Assembly: GCA_022771695.1 (NCBI GenBank) | Contig: JALEKJ010000003.1 | Location: forward strand, 1 to 32,289 | Origin: Roseburia sp. | GTDB lineage: Bacteria; Bacillota; Clostridia; Lachnospirales; Lachnospiraceae | DNA length: 32,289 nt | Reading direction: 5' to 3' | Shown: positions 1-7,616 of the stretch, piece by piece | Layout of the letters: each line of letters begins with the position of its first letter | Numbering within the stretch: the stretch's first letter is position 1 | Position numbers and translations under genes: made by a program | The notes under the pieces: model-generated | What the model was told of the DNA's origin: nothing | Seen by the model: the letters and a program-made list of their open reading frames with translations, nothing else | The model's database searches: none

Positions 1-156
1 TTGTAATAACTGTTCGCAGAACATTAGAATTCCTTATGCCCGAAGCACTTAAACCTCAAGCAGCAGGCAGCCGTCCTTTTCAGTAACATTGAAACTACGG
101 CAGAAATTCTCTCATAACTTTTCTTATATATTTCTCTTCCACAAACCGGAATCTTT
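1..156. other. Left-edge intergenic stretch, nothing recognised
   Basis: This stretch lies downstream of the minus-strand NlpC/P60 gene. Short reading frames on the minus strand are interrupted by stops, and none resembles a family I know. I also see no convincing hairpin with a T-run that would end the NlpC/P60 transcript. Confidence 0.4.
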
Positions 157-1509
157 CTAAAAAATTCTTCGCACCGCGATTACCGGTCGATATGTCACCG
201 GTGAAGTCAATGTGATTCCTGTCTTCTCATTACTTGCATGAAGCAATGTATTATTCCCTGCATAGATTCCCACGTGTCCGCTATAGCATACAATATCGCC
301 CGGTTGTATCTGATCTAAACTCACACCATATCCAACGCTTCGTTGTGCTGTGGAATTACGCGGCAATTTTACACCAAATGCCGCATACACACTCTGCACA
401 AATCCGGAACAATCGGCGCCATTCGTAAGGCTAGTACCGCCAAACACATATGGATTCCCAAGAAACTGCATGCCATAGTTTACAACTGCCTGTCCGTTAG
501 AAACACTGCTACTTCCTCCACTGCTTCCGCTGTTACCACTGCCGTTTCCCGCATTGCTGTTTCCACTGCTACTGTTATTTCCGCTACTATTACTGTTTCC
601 CGTATTTGACGAATGACTTGTCGACGAACTCTGCTGCTTTTTCGCAGCTTCCTCTCTGGCTCGTGTTGCAGCCGCCTCTGCCTCTCTGGCTCTTCTCGCT
701 TCTTCCGCTGCTCTTACTGCCGCCTGACGTTCTGCTTCCTCTCTGGCGAGACGCTCCTCTTCCTCCGCCTTGGATTCCGCATGAATATATTCAGTAGACA
801 TGCTGACATAATCTGCAGACACATATCCATCGCCTTCTACTGTCGCAACTTTCACCCATCCTTCAACCGACTCATCCAATGCAACCAGATCATCTCCTTC
901 CGGAAGCATCGTAAGTACACTCGCCTCTGTCGTAGGCTCACTTCTGACAAAAAGCGTCGTCGTCGTCACCGTTGCATAGCGTGTACTGACAGTTCGCGCC
1001 AACTCTTCATCTCCCACTACGACATACTCAGCCTTCACATACCCTTCTACATTTCCGGATACAATTCGATACCAACCATCTTCCGTTGCCTCTAATACTG
1101 TCGCCGCTGATTTATCATAAAGCTTTCCAAGCACTTCACTCTCTGTAGTTGGAAGAGCACGCACATTAACATAATTATTTACCTGTGCAATCGCAATGTC
1201 TGCATATTCCGATGCCACAAGCGGGACCTCATGTTCAACCGCTTCTGCCTTTTCCAGGTTTTCTAACTCCAGAATTTCCTCTTCTGCATTTGCCGCTTCC
1301 ATGGTCTCATTTGCCGTTATCGGCACTCCCTCCATAGTCCTTGCTAACGCCATCGCATTCTGCTCTGTCATCCACTCTGTACTCGCCTCGGCGACACCTG
1401 CAAACAACCCGGTGTCCTCCTGCTGCTTTTCTTCTATGTAGCCGCCTGTTGTTCCTAATGTAATACCTCCCGCCAATAGGATTCCTAACAGCACCATTCT
1501 TTTTTTCAT
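157..1509 (-). CDS. Secreted NlpC/P60 endopeptidase with two SH3b domains
   Basis: A probable peptidoglycan hydrolase of about 450 residues that cuts cell-wall stem peptides outside the membrane. It starts with a lysine-rich hydrophobic signal or anchor helix (MKKRMVLLGILLAGG). Two bacterial SH3 domains follow at about 100-162 and 176-235, each ending in a GYV-x-A(E/D)YV motif. Next come an Ala/Glu/Arg-rich helical segment (about 245-290) and a Ser/Asn/Gly linker (about 290-340). The C-terminal NlpC/P60 domain has the catalytic Cys in NGADCSGF (about 367), the His in SGHVGIY (about 412) and a third polar residue in LLHASNE (about 424). The ATG at 1509 is preferred over the longer frame from 1542 because it begins the signal sequence and has GGAGGA about 10 nt upstream. 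It is monocistronic, with a direct repeat just upstream. The class is secure; the exact bond cut is not visible. Confidence 0.93.
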   Translation of the reverse strand: MKKRMVLLGILLAGGITLGTTGGYIEEKQQEDTGLFAGVAEASTEWMTEQNAMALARTMEGVPITANETMEAANAEEEILELENLEKAEAVEHEVPLVASEYADIAIAQVNNYVNVRALPTTESEVLGKLYDKSAATVLEATEDGWYRIVSGNVEGYVKAEYVVVGDEELARTVSTRYATVTTTTLFVRSEPTTEASVLTMLPEGDDLVALDESVEGWVKVATVEGDGYVSADYVSMSTEYIHAESKAEEEERLAREEAERQAAVRAAEEARRAREAEAAATRAREEAAKKQQSSSTSHSSNTGNSNSSGNNSSSGNSNAGNGSGNSGSSGGSSSVSNGQAVVNYGMQFLGNPYVFGGTSLTNGADCSGFVQSVYAAFGVKLPRNSTAQRSVGYGVSLDQIQPGDIVCYSGHVGIYAGNNTLLHASNEKTGITLTSPVTYRPVIAVRRIF

Positions 1510-1551
1510 CTCGTCACATTCCTCCAAACATTCCATTTCCATTTTCTTCTA

Positions 1552-1571
1552 ATTTGTTACTCATTTGTTAC
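1552..1571 (-). promoter_or_regulatory. Direct 9-mer repeat upstream of NlpC/P60 gene
   Basis: On the minus strand GTAACAAAT occurs twice, separated by GA, so the repeat period is 11 bp, about one helical turn. It reads TGTAAC-N5-AGTAAC, one base off the WalR consensus TGTWAH-N5-TGTWAH known from Bacillus. WalR controls wall hydrolases of this kind there. The site lies about 45 nt upstream of the chosen start. No clear -35/-10 pair was found around it, so its role is inference. Confidence 0.4.
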
Positions 1572-1658
1572 AAATTTATTTCATTTGTGTTATGTTTGGA
1601 TTGTATCAAAGAATAGGAAGCGAATCCACAAGTAGATTTTTCCAATTCAAATTGGGTT

Positions 1659-2063
1659 CTAAATGATATAGTCCGGTTTGAAATTCAGGTCTTTCGGTGG
1701 TTCTCTGTGATGTCGGGGATGCACTTCGTACTCCTCCGGTGATAATACCTCCTCATTCAGTACATATCCATTCTTCTGCTGCCTTAATCATGACAGAACC
1801 CACATCGCTCTTCTACTTTTCCCGAACCACACAAACACGTTCAATCTTTCCTACACCCGGCTTTGGCTATGCAATACGGAGCCCTGCAATGAGCTTATGA
1901 TTTTCAACAATCAGGATAGCATTCCATTCCTCCTCCGGTGCGTCATGACTAAATTCTGTTTCCAGCGGAATATTTTGTCCGAAGCAAAAAGCATCAATTC
2001 AAACAAAATCATATCCTTTTTCTGCCAGTTTGGTGAGTCTTTCGTTACACGATAAATTTCCAT
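1659..2063 (-). pseudogene. Broken GNAT N-acetyltransferase
   Basis: Reading the minus strand in pieces gives a clear GNAT-like protein. It begins at ATG 2063 (MEIYRVTKDSP) behind an AGAGGGGG ribosome site. The frame then shifts to LAEKGYDFV, a stop, IDAFCFGQNIPLE, and on through a core containing NAILIVENHKLIAGLRIA, a stop, PKPGVGKIERVCVV and VGSVMIKAAEEW. It resumes in another frame at VLSPEEYEVHPRHH and ends at a natural stop at 1659. At least two frame changes and several stops are visible. Sequence for the final beta strands (between EEW and VLSPEEYE) appears deleted. The substrate of the former enzyme cannot be told. This was an ordinary gene that has decayed, not an artefact of one error. 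Confidence 0.72.
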
Positions 2064-2129
2064 TATATACCCCCTCTTTCCCAGGAAAGGACATGTTCAT
2101 CCCTGCCCTTATTCTCCCATCTTCTTTTT

Positions 2130-2312
2130 TTAGTTAACGGTTGTCTCAAAATCGTCCTTAGCAAACAGATAATACATATTTACCGTTGGTAAGATATCAC
2201 AGAGAGCCGCCTCGGAAAGAGTTACCTTCTGTACTCCATCAATTTCATGTTCAGAGAAATAGGCAGACCGGTCATTCCATCATCTGCTACGATATATTCC
2301 ACTTCATGTAGA
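2130..2312 (-). pseudogene. Unidentified coding remnant
   Basis: The minus strand holds a readable segment (HEVEYIVADDGMTGL) that continues after a one-base frame change into YFSEHEIDGVQKVTLSEAAL and ends DDFETTVN at a TAA at 2130-2132. There is no start codon with a ribosome site at the 5' end. The first segment faintly recalls the C-terminal part of clostridial SAM-dependent methyltransferases, but I would not assign it. The coding-like composition and the position between two other broken genes suggest a remnant. Confidence 0.35.
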
Positions 2313-2356
2313 CTTAGTTATATTGTATCTATATTTGGGTAGAAGGGAAAAATATA

Positions 2357-2385
2357 GCCGGTCATAGTTCCAAACTATAGCCGGC
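2357..2385 (-). terminator. Rho-independent terminator after LysR remnant
   Basis: On the minus strand the sequence folds as GCCGG-(CT)-ATAGTT, loop TGG, AACTAT-(GA)-CCGGC, followed by TATATTTTT. The two TATAGCCGG copies visible on the plus strand are the arms of this hairpin, not an independent repeat. It sits about 20 nt past the stop of the broken LysR gene. Confidence 0.65.
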
Positions 2386-2404
2386 ATTCCTTTCATTATC
2401 TTTT

Positions 2405-2978
2405 CTATTCCAATACCTTATCACGGTATCGGCTGATTTCCTCCAGATACTTTTTTCCAAGTGTACTGATTCGCATACCTTTTCTCACAAGATATTCTGC
2501 AAAATAGAACGGATTATTCGTTCCCTGTTCAAAGGAAAGACATGGATACTCTTCTAACTCCTCAAGCGTCACCTCTTTTTGCCTTGCCAAAGGATGACTT
2601 TTTGCCATGTACACATAAATATGACATTTCATAATTTCATGAAACTCCAGACCAAACTCCTGAAACAATTTGGATAGAACCTTTCTGTTAAAGTCATTTA
2701 AATAGAGAATCCCTATCTCACTCCGACAATTTTTCACATCCTCGATTATTAGCTGATACTGCTCGACCATTTATCTCGCATATCCGATAAATTCCTCGCC
2801 CGCTTCACTCACAGAAATTCCACGATTGGTTCGCCTGAAAATTGCAATTCCAATCTCATCTTCCAGTTCTCTGATTAAGCAGAAAGACTCGGCTGTGAAA
2901 TAAACAAGGTTCGGGCTGTCTCATTCATCGAGCCCGCTTCAGCAACCGTAACCACATACTTTAATTGATAAGTGTCAT
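2405..2978 (-). pseudogene. Degraded LysR-type transcriptional regulator
   Basis: An SD (AAGGAG) and ATG at 2976-2978 precede a LysR winged helix that is out of frame with that ATG by one base. The readable part is QLKYVVTVAEAGSMNETAR, then LFISQPSLSA. A second one-base loss follows, then IRELEDEIGIAIFRRTNRG and VSEAGEEFIGYAR, then a TAA where a CAA (Gln) codon is expected. The effector part is open from 2770 to 2405. It is far too short: about 193 residues in total against roughly 290-310 for the family. The joins QLIIEDVKN and FYFAEYLVRKG look like in-frame deletions of the first effector lobe and of the middle of the domain. A terminator follows. The former target gene is not evident. Confidence 0.78.
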
Positions 2979-3084
2979 AGCGCTCTCCTTTTTACTATTC
3001 CTATCCCTTTGCTATACTTTATGACATAGAAATTATCTCCTTGCAAGTTTCTGAATAATCATCCTCTCAATTTTAGTCAAAAAA

Positions 3085-3108
3085 TAGGATACCGTTTCCG
3101 GTATCCTA
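3085..3108 (-). terminator. Terminator of the cheV-to-CBS gene run
   Basis: A perfect 10-bp stem TAGGATACCG / CGGTATCCTA with a 4-nt loop (TTTC) is flanked by A-runs on the left and T-runs on the right. It lies 17 nt after the stop of the CBS-ACT gene. It can work for minus-strand transcripts and, because of the flanking runs, perhaps in both directions. Confidence 0.85.
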
Positions 3109-3124
3109 CTTTTTGATTCATTCC

Positions 3125-3763
3125 CTATTTCTGGTCATTATACTTCACATCTCTGACATCATAACCGCGGCGCTCTAACGCACGTACCACGCGCTCAAAG
3201 TCCGGTGCTTCCACACGCAGGAATACTTCTGCAAGGTCCATAACCTCCGTCGGGATAACCATCATATTGCAGATGTCTCCCCCCTCTTTGGAAATCAACT
3301 CACAGATTTTGCCAAGCACTCCTTTAATATCGTAGGTGTAGATTGCCATAGAATTATGCTTGTTTCCGAAAATCTTCTGGTATTCCTTGAATACCGCCTG
3401 CTGTGTAACAATTCCTAACAGTATGTTCTTATCGTTTGTAATCGGGATAAAGCGCACCTTGGATGTGATAAATATCGCAGCAGCCTCCTCGATTCTCGTG
3501 TTCTCACCAATCGTGTCAATCTTGGTCTTCATAAACTCCTGCACCTTCTTGGTGATAAACTCATTCTTCGTGCCCGTAAAGTTCTTAAAATACTCTTCGA
3601 ACATATACTGCTTAGACAACACTCCGATGAACTCCTGTCCGTCCACGACCGGCAAAGAAAGCAGCCCCTGCTCATCGATGATTCGCATCGCTTCCTCGAC
3701 CGTGTTGTCCACACTGATGCACGTAAGCTTGTTAAAAGGCATCATAATCGCTTTGACTCTCAT
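3125..3763 (-). CDS. CBS-domain pair plus ACT domain protein (AcuB-like)
   Basis: A cytoplasmic protein of about 212 residues with two CBS motifs (about 4-55, with LPVVDGQEFIGVLSKQ, and about 75-130, with FIPITNDKNILLGIVTQQ) followed by a C-terminal ACT domain (about 140-205, AIYTYDIKGVLGKICELI). CBS pairs bind adenine nucleotides and ACT domains bind amino acids or similar effectors, so a ligand-sensing role is likely; the partner is unknown. The ATG at 3763 is chosen because the in-frame GTG at 3772 lies inside the SD AGGAGGTG, which is ideally spaced for the ATG. It is the last gene of the run, starting 12 nt after the ung stop. The architecture matches AcuB of Bacillus, but no acu genes are nearby, so no symbol is given. 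Confidence 0.85.
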   Translation of the reverse strand: MRVKAIMMPFNKLTCISVDNTVEEAMRIIDEQGLLSLPVVDGQEFIGVLSKQYMFEEYFKNFTGTKNEFITKKVQEFMKTKIDTIGENTRIEEAAAIFITSKVRFIPITNDKNILLGIVTQQAVFKEYQKIFGNKHNSMAIYTYDIKGVLGKICELISKEGGDICNMMVIPTEVMDLAEVFLRVEAPDFERVVRALERRGYDVRDVKYNDQK

Positions 3764-3775
3764 ATAAAACACCTC

Positions 3776-4453
3776 CTAAATATTTTCAATCTGCCAATCG
3801 ATTGGCTCGATTCCATTGGCAGATAAAAATTCATTTGCCTTACTAAAATGCCTGCATCCAAAAAATCCACGATATGCCGATAATGGACTCGGATGCGGTG
3901 CCGTCAAAATCAGATGCTTCGGATTCGTCAGCATCGGTATCTTCATCTGCGCCGGTCTGCCCCAGAGGAAATATACAATTGGTCTATCCTGTGCATTGAC
4001 CGCCTGAATTACCGCATCGGTAAACTGCTCCCAGCCTTTTCCCTGATGAGAATTCGCCTGATGCGCACGCACGGTAAGAACCGTGTTTAAAAGCAATACG
4101 CCCTGATCTGCCCACTTCTTCAGATATCCATTGTTCGGAACATAGCATCCTATGTCATCGTGCAATTCCTTGTAAATATTCTGCAAAGACGGCGGTATCT
4201 CTTTCTGCTCCGGCAATACGGAAAAAGATAATCCGTGCGCCTGGTTGACATTATGGTATGGATCCTGACCAAGCAGGAGCACCTTCACTTCACTAAGTGG
4301 CGTAAAATGAAATGCATTAAATATATCATCCGCCGGCGGGTAAATAACCGTCTTATTGTATTCTTCCCTCACAAACTGATATAATTCGCGGTAATAAGGT
4401 TTCTTAAACTCCGCCTCCACCGCCGGCAGCCAGTCATTATCAATCATCGACAT
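3776..4453 (-). CDS. ung: Uracil-DNA glycosylase, family 1
   Basis: This enzyme removes uracil from DNA as the first step of base excision repair. All family-1 signatures are present: the water-activating loop LLGQDPYH, the FSV block after AHGLSFSV, the LLLNTVLTV strand, FLWGRPAQ, and the minor-groove loop HPSPLSAYRGFFGC. At 225 residues the length is normal. AAGGAG lies 10 nt upstream of the ATG; a second ATG two codons on is possible. It lies 27 nt after hisF and just before the CBS-ACT gene in the same direction, so it is probably co-transcribed, although the functions are unrelated. Confidence 0.97.
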   Translation of the reverse strand: MSMIDNDWLPAVEAEFKKPYYRELYQFVREEYNKTVIYPPADDIFNAFHFTPLSEVKVLLLGQDPYHNVNQAHGLSFSVLPEQKEIPPSLQNIYKELHDDIGCYVPNNGYLKKWADQGVLLLNTVLTVRAHQANSHQGKGWEQFTDAVIQAVNAQDRPIVYFLWGRPAQMKIPMLTNPKHLILTAPHPSPLSAYRGFFGCRHFSKANEFLSANGIEPIDWQIENI

Positions 4454-4480
4454 ACTGCAGACTCTCCTTGTCTCTTATTC

Positions 4481-5242
4481 CTATCTGCGCACGGACACGC
4501 CGCGTCCTTCCAAATATTCCTTCAAATCAGATATTTCTAATTCTTTATAGTGGAACAGCGATGCCGCCAATGCCGCATCCGCACCACCTGCGGTAAGGGC
4601 ATCATAGAAATGCTCCTTGGTACCCGCACCACCGGACGCAATCACCGGAATCGATACATTCTCTGCAATCAGTCTGGTCAATTCAATATCATATCCGGCT
4701 TTGGTTCCGTCACAATCCATGCTCGTCAAAAGAATCTCCCCCGCTCCAAGACGGTCTGCCTGCATCGCCCACTCCACTGCATCGATACCGACATCAATTC
4801 TTCCACCATTTTTATAGATATTCCAACCGGAACCATCTGCACGTCTCCTCGCATCAATCGCCACTACCACACACTGGCTGCCAAATTTGTCTGCCGCCTC
4901 AGAGATCAACTCGGGGCGATTGATAGCAGAGGAATTAATCGAAATCTTATCCGCACCCTCGCGTAACAGCACTTTAAAATCGTCAACCGTGCGTATTCCA
5001 CCTCCGACTGTAAACGGAATAAAAACCTTTTCTGCCACACGGCGCACCATATCCACAACCGTCGCTCTTGCATCTGCGGTTGCTGTAATATCTAAAAAAA
5101 CAAGTTCATCAGCACCCGCCTTATCATAAGCGGCCGCTATCTCTACCGGGTCTCCTGCATCTCTTAAATTGACGAAGTTAACCCCCTTTACCACACGTCC
5201 GTTATTCACATCCAGACACGGAATAATCCTCTTTGTAAACAT
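4481..5242 (-). CDS. hisF: Imidazole glycerol phosphate synthase, cyclase subunit
   Basis: HisF takes ammonia from HisH and converts PRFAR to imidazole glycerol phosphate and AICAR in histidine synthesis. The (beta/alpha)8 barrel signatures are clear: [20 protein letters not shown] with the first catalytic Asp, VVVAIDARR with the second, and the phosphate-binding loops FTVGGGIR and VIASGGAGT. The product is 253 residues, normal for the family. The ATG at 5242 is preferred because GGAGG sits 7 nt upstream; the longer frame from 5269 would add nine unconserved residues. It follows hisH by 30 nt. No other his genes are in the window. Confidence 0.97.
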   Translation of the reverse strand: MFTKRIIPCLDVNNGRVVKGVNFVNLRDAGDPVEIAAAYDKAGADELVFLDITATADARATVVDMVRRVAEKVFIPFTVGGGIRTVDDFKVLLREGADKISINSSAINRPELISEAADKFGSQCVVVAIDARRRADGSGWNIYKNGGRIDVGIDAVEWAMQADRLGAGEILLTSMDCDGTKAGYDIELTRLIAENVSIPVIASGGAGTKEHFYDALTAGGADAALAASLFHYKELEISDLKEYLEGRGVSVRR

Positions 5243-5272
5243 ACGCAAGCCTCCAAGTTCTATGCACACACA

Positions 5273-5902
5273 TTATCTGCATACAGGTAATGCGGCAAAA
5301 TTTTTCAGTATCTGTAAGCCAACCGCACTGCTCTTCTCCGGATGAAACTGACATGCAAAAATATTTTCTTTTTCTACCGAAGCATGAATCTGCACACTGT
5401 ACTCTGTGGTCGCCTTAACAATTGCCTCATCCTGTGCTTTCAGGTAATACGAATGTACAAAATAGACATATGGCATCTTCCCACTCTCCACCGGAAGATT
5501 TTCAAATAAACGTCCGTGATTTTTAAGTTCTAATGAGTTCCAGCCAATATGGGGAATCTTCAAACCTTCTTTGTCCGGAATGCGCAGAATCTTGCCATCT
5601 AACAGATGCAGGCCTTCAACCCCATCACTCTCCTCACTGCCTTCAAACAAAAGCTGTAAGCCAAGACAGATGCCAAGAAATGGCTTGCCGCAATCTGCCA
5701 CTTCTTTTATCACTTTATCCAGCTCGTACTTTTTCAGTTGTTCCATCGCCACGCCAAAGGAACCGACCCCCGGCAGAATTACTTTGTCCGCCTGCTGTAT
5801 CTCCCCATGATTTCTCGTAATCACGCATTCCTCACCAAGCGTTTGAAATGCTTTTGCCACACTCCTCAAGTTGCCTGCATCGTAGTCAATAATTGCAATC
5901 AT
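5273..5902 (-). CDS. hisH: Imidazole glycerol phosphate synthase, glutaminase subunit
   Basis: HisH hydrolyses glutamine and channels ammonia into the HisF barrel. It is a class I amidotransferase with the nucleophile elbow GICLGLQLLF, the oxyanion region GVGSFGVAM near the N-terminus, and the His-Glu pair in CQFHPEKSSAVG. At 209 residues the length is typical. An SD-like GGAG lies 8 nt upstream, and the start is only 14 nt past the preceding 542-residue gene, so translation may be coupled. It pairs with hisF directly downstream. Confidence 0.97.
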   Translation of the reverse strand: MIAIIDYDAGNLRSVAKAFQTLGEECVITRNHGEIQQADKVILPGVGSFGVAMEQLKKYELDKVIKEVADCGKPFLGICLGLQLLFEGSEESDGVEGLHLLDGKILRIPDKEGLKIPHIGWNSLELKNHGRLFENLPVESGKMPYVYFVHSYYLKAQDEAIVKATTEYSVQIHASVEKENIFACQFHPEKSSAVGLQILKNFAALPVCR

Positions 5903-5916
5903 ACTTCTATCTCCAT

Positions 5917-7545
5917 CTAGTCAATCGTATAGCCAGCCTGCTCCAATATCGTATTAATCTGGACCGAATAATCCTCTCGTTCTTCCATCGCATACAAATC
6001 TAATGCGCGCTCCTCAGTGATTCCGAAGCCTGCCAACGCACCTGCTGCCTGCTCATGCAGCTTCGCCAGTTCACCGGTACAGCCGTAAACCTCCGCATCC
6101 GGCTGATACTTCTGGCATCTGCCTACTGTACGCACAAGAGAATCCAGTGCCATATCGTAAATTCCTGCCTCCATAAACGTCCGATAAGCATTATACTCTC
6201 CTGACACAGTTCCCATCACACGATATTTCTGATATATTTCATCATCCTGCTCTTTGATTTCCAATCCGGAAACCATCTGATATGCCTCTGCATAGTTGCC
6301 CAATCCGAACTGTTTCTCGGCATTTGCCATGCTTGAAGAATAACCAAAAAGATTCGTTCCCAGCAATACAAGTAGCAAGAAAGAACCTGCCATAACAAAA
6401 CACAAGATTACCGGCTTTTTCGGCAATGGCGGTGTGCGATCCGGCTCCTTCGGTTTTTTCGGTTTCTTCTCTTTTTTCGCTTTCTTCTCAGCCTTTGCAG
6501 CTTTTGCCTGTGCTTTCTTCTCCGCTTTCTCCGCTTTTTTCTTAGCTTTCTTCTCTTCCTTCTCGCGTTTCTTTCTAGCCTTCGCTTCCTCTTCCGTCTC
6601 AGGCGCTTCCTGCGCTTCTTCCGATTCTGCCTCGCCTGCTCCCTCCAATTCCTGAAGCAGCATAAGATTCTCATCCGACAAATCTTCAATATTAGGCGTT
6701 GCTACCGATGCAGATGCTTTTACCTGCTCCGCCGGCGCTTCCTCTTCTTCCTCTTCTTCACCAAAAAGGGCATGCGATATCTTCTTTAAAAAGCCCGCAA
6801 CCTCTTTCTTGTCCTTACCCTCTTCCTTCGAGCTCTCTTCTGCTGCATCCTCCAAAACCATTGTCTCGTCGATTGGCACTTCTTCCAGCGTGAAACCATC
6901 CGGTCCATCAGAAAAATCATCCAGACTCTCGATATGTTCTTCATCCGTGTTCAACATATCTCCAATATCAGAAAAATCCCCTTCTGCTTGAAGCAAATCC
7001 ATCAAATTCTGATCATCGTCTATCAAACTATCCGTTTCCTCCTCACTCTCTGCCACCACGTCGGAAAGTCCCGGCAATGGTTCATCCGCGTCCAAGTCAC
7101 TGAAATCCGTGGAAATATCAATATCATCTCCCGGAATGTCTTCAAGCGTATTTACCATGAAGTCCATATCATCATCTTCTGTCTGAGACTCCGTTGGCTT
7201 ACTCGACTCTTCTGCGGCATCATTAACAATGTCACCAATGCTGTCGAGAAACTCATCCTCAGAATCTGTGCCATCCGATTCTTTCCCTGCATCTTCGTCA
7301 AGCTCACGCTCAAACTGTCGGATAAACTCGTCTGTATTTTCTCCGGATAGAAATTCCCGTTCAAACAAATCCAGAAAGTCCTGTTCTGCATCCTTGCTGT
7401 CCGCCTCAAGCAACGGTTCTTCTACAAGCCCCGGCTCCTCTGGAAAGCCCGGCTCCTCCGTTGGCATTTCCGGCGCCATATCCTTATTTTGTTTCCCTTC
7501 CATTGAATTCAACAATCCATCCAGATAATCTTCTGTATTGCTCAT
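5917..7545 (-). CDS. Acidic, lysine-rich single-pass membrane protein, unknown function
   Basis: I do not recognise this 542-residue protein. Residues 1-250 are very acidic (Asp/Glu/Ser-rich) and probably disordered. They are followed by a short region with an E-run (about 265-275) and by an Ala/Lys repeat of the KKAEKAEKKAQ kind (about 320-375). A single hydrophobic helix follows at about 380-402 (VILCFVMAGSFLLLVLLG). The last 140 residues look helical with a TPR-like start (NAEKQFGLGNYAEAYQMV). The positive charge before the helix predicts the acidic part inside the cell and the helical domain outside. GGAGG lies 6 nt before the ATG. It lies between cheV and hisH; the 14-nt gap to hisH suggests one transcript. 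A scaffold or envelope role is only a guess. Confidence 0.8.
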   Translation of the reverse strand: MSNTEDYLDGLLNSMEGKQNKDMAPEMPTEEPGFPEEPGLVEEPLLEADSKDAEQDFLDLFEREFLSGENTDEFIRQFERELDEDAGKESDGTDSEDEFLDSIGDIVNDAAEESSKPTESQTEDDDMDFMVNTLEDIPGDDIDISTDFSDLDADEPLPGLSDVVAESEEETDSLIDDDQNLMDLLQAEGDFSDIGDMLNTDEEHIESLDDFSDGPDGFTLEEVPIDETMVLEDAAEESSKEEGKDKKEVAGFLKKISHALFGEEEEEEEAPAEQVKASASVATPNIEDLSDENLMLLQELEGAGEAESEEAQEAPETEEEAKARKKREKEEKKAKKKAEKAEKKAQAKAAKAEKKAKKEKKPKKPKEPDRTPPLPKKPVILCFVMAGSFLLLVLLGTNLFGYSSSMANAEKQFGLGNYAEAYQMVSGLEIKEQDDEIYQKYRVMGTVSGEYNAYRTFMEAGIYDMALDSLVRTVGRCQKYQPDAEVYGCTGELAKLHEQAAGALAGFGITEERALDLYAMEEREDYSVQINTILEQAGYTID

Positions 7546-7575
7546 CCGATACCTCCACTGCCTATAACTTAATTT

Positions 7576-7602
7576 GGGGATGTGATGTTACATCACACCC
7601 CC
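7576..7602 (-). other. Hairpin between cheV and the acidic membrane protein gene
   Basis: On the minus strand GGGGGTGTGATG pairs with CATCACATCCCC through 12 bp (one G-U) with a 3-nt loop TAA. It is followed by AAATTAAGTT, which is not a good T-run. It could be a weak terminator, an attenuator or an RNA-processing site that separates cheV expression from the genes after it. Confidence 0.45.
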
Positions 7603-7616
7603 TCTTCGCTTCAATC

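Noticed and set aside
480-640. Repetitive Ser/Asn/Gly-coding stretch that could look like a DNA repeat array
   Set aside because: It is the low-complexity linker of the NlpC/P60 protein, in frame; the repeat units are irregular and there is no CRISPR-like spacing.
2353-2385. Direct repeat TATAGCCGG
   Set aside because: It is explained by the two arms of the terminator after the LysR remnant.
6408-6700. Arg-rich and Phe-rich reading frames in the Lys/Ala region
   Set aside because: They are shadow frames of the lysine-rich repeat of the 542-residue protein and lack start signals and family features.
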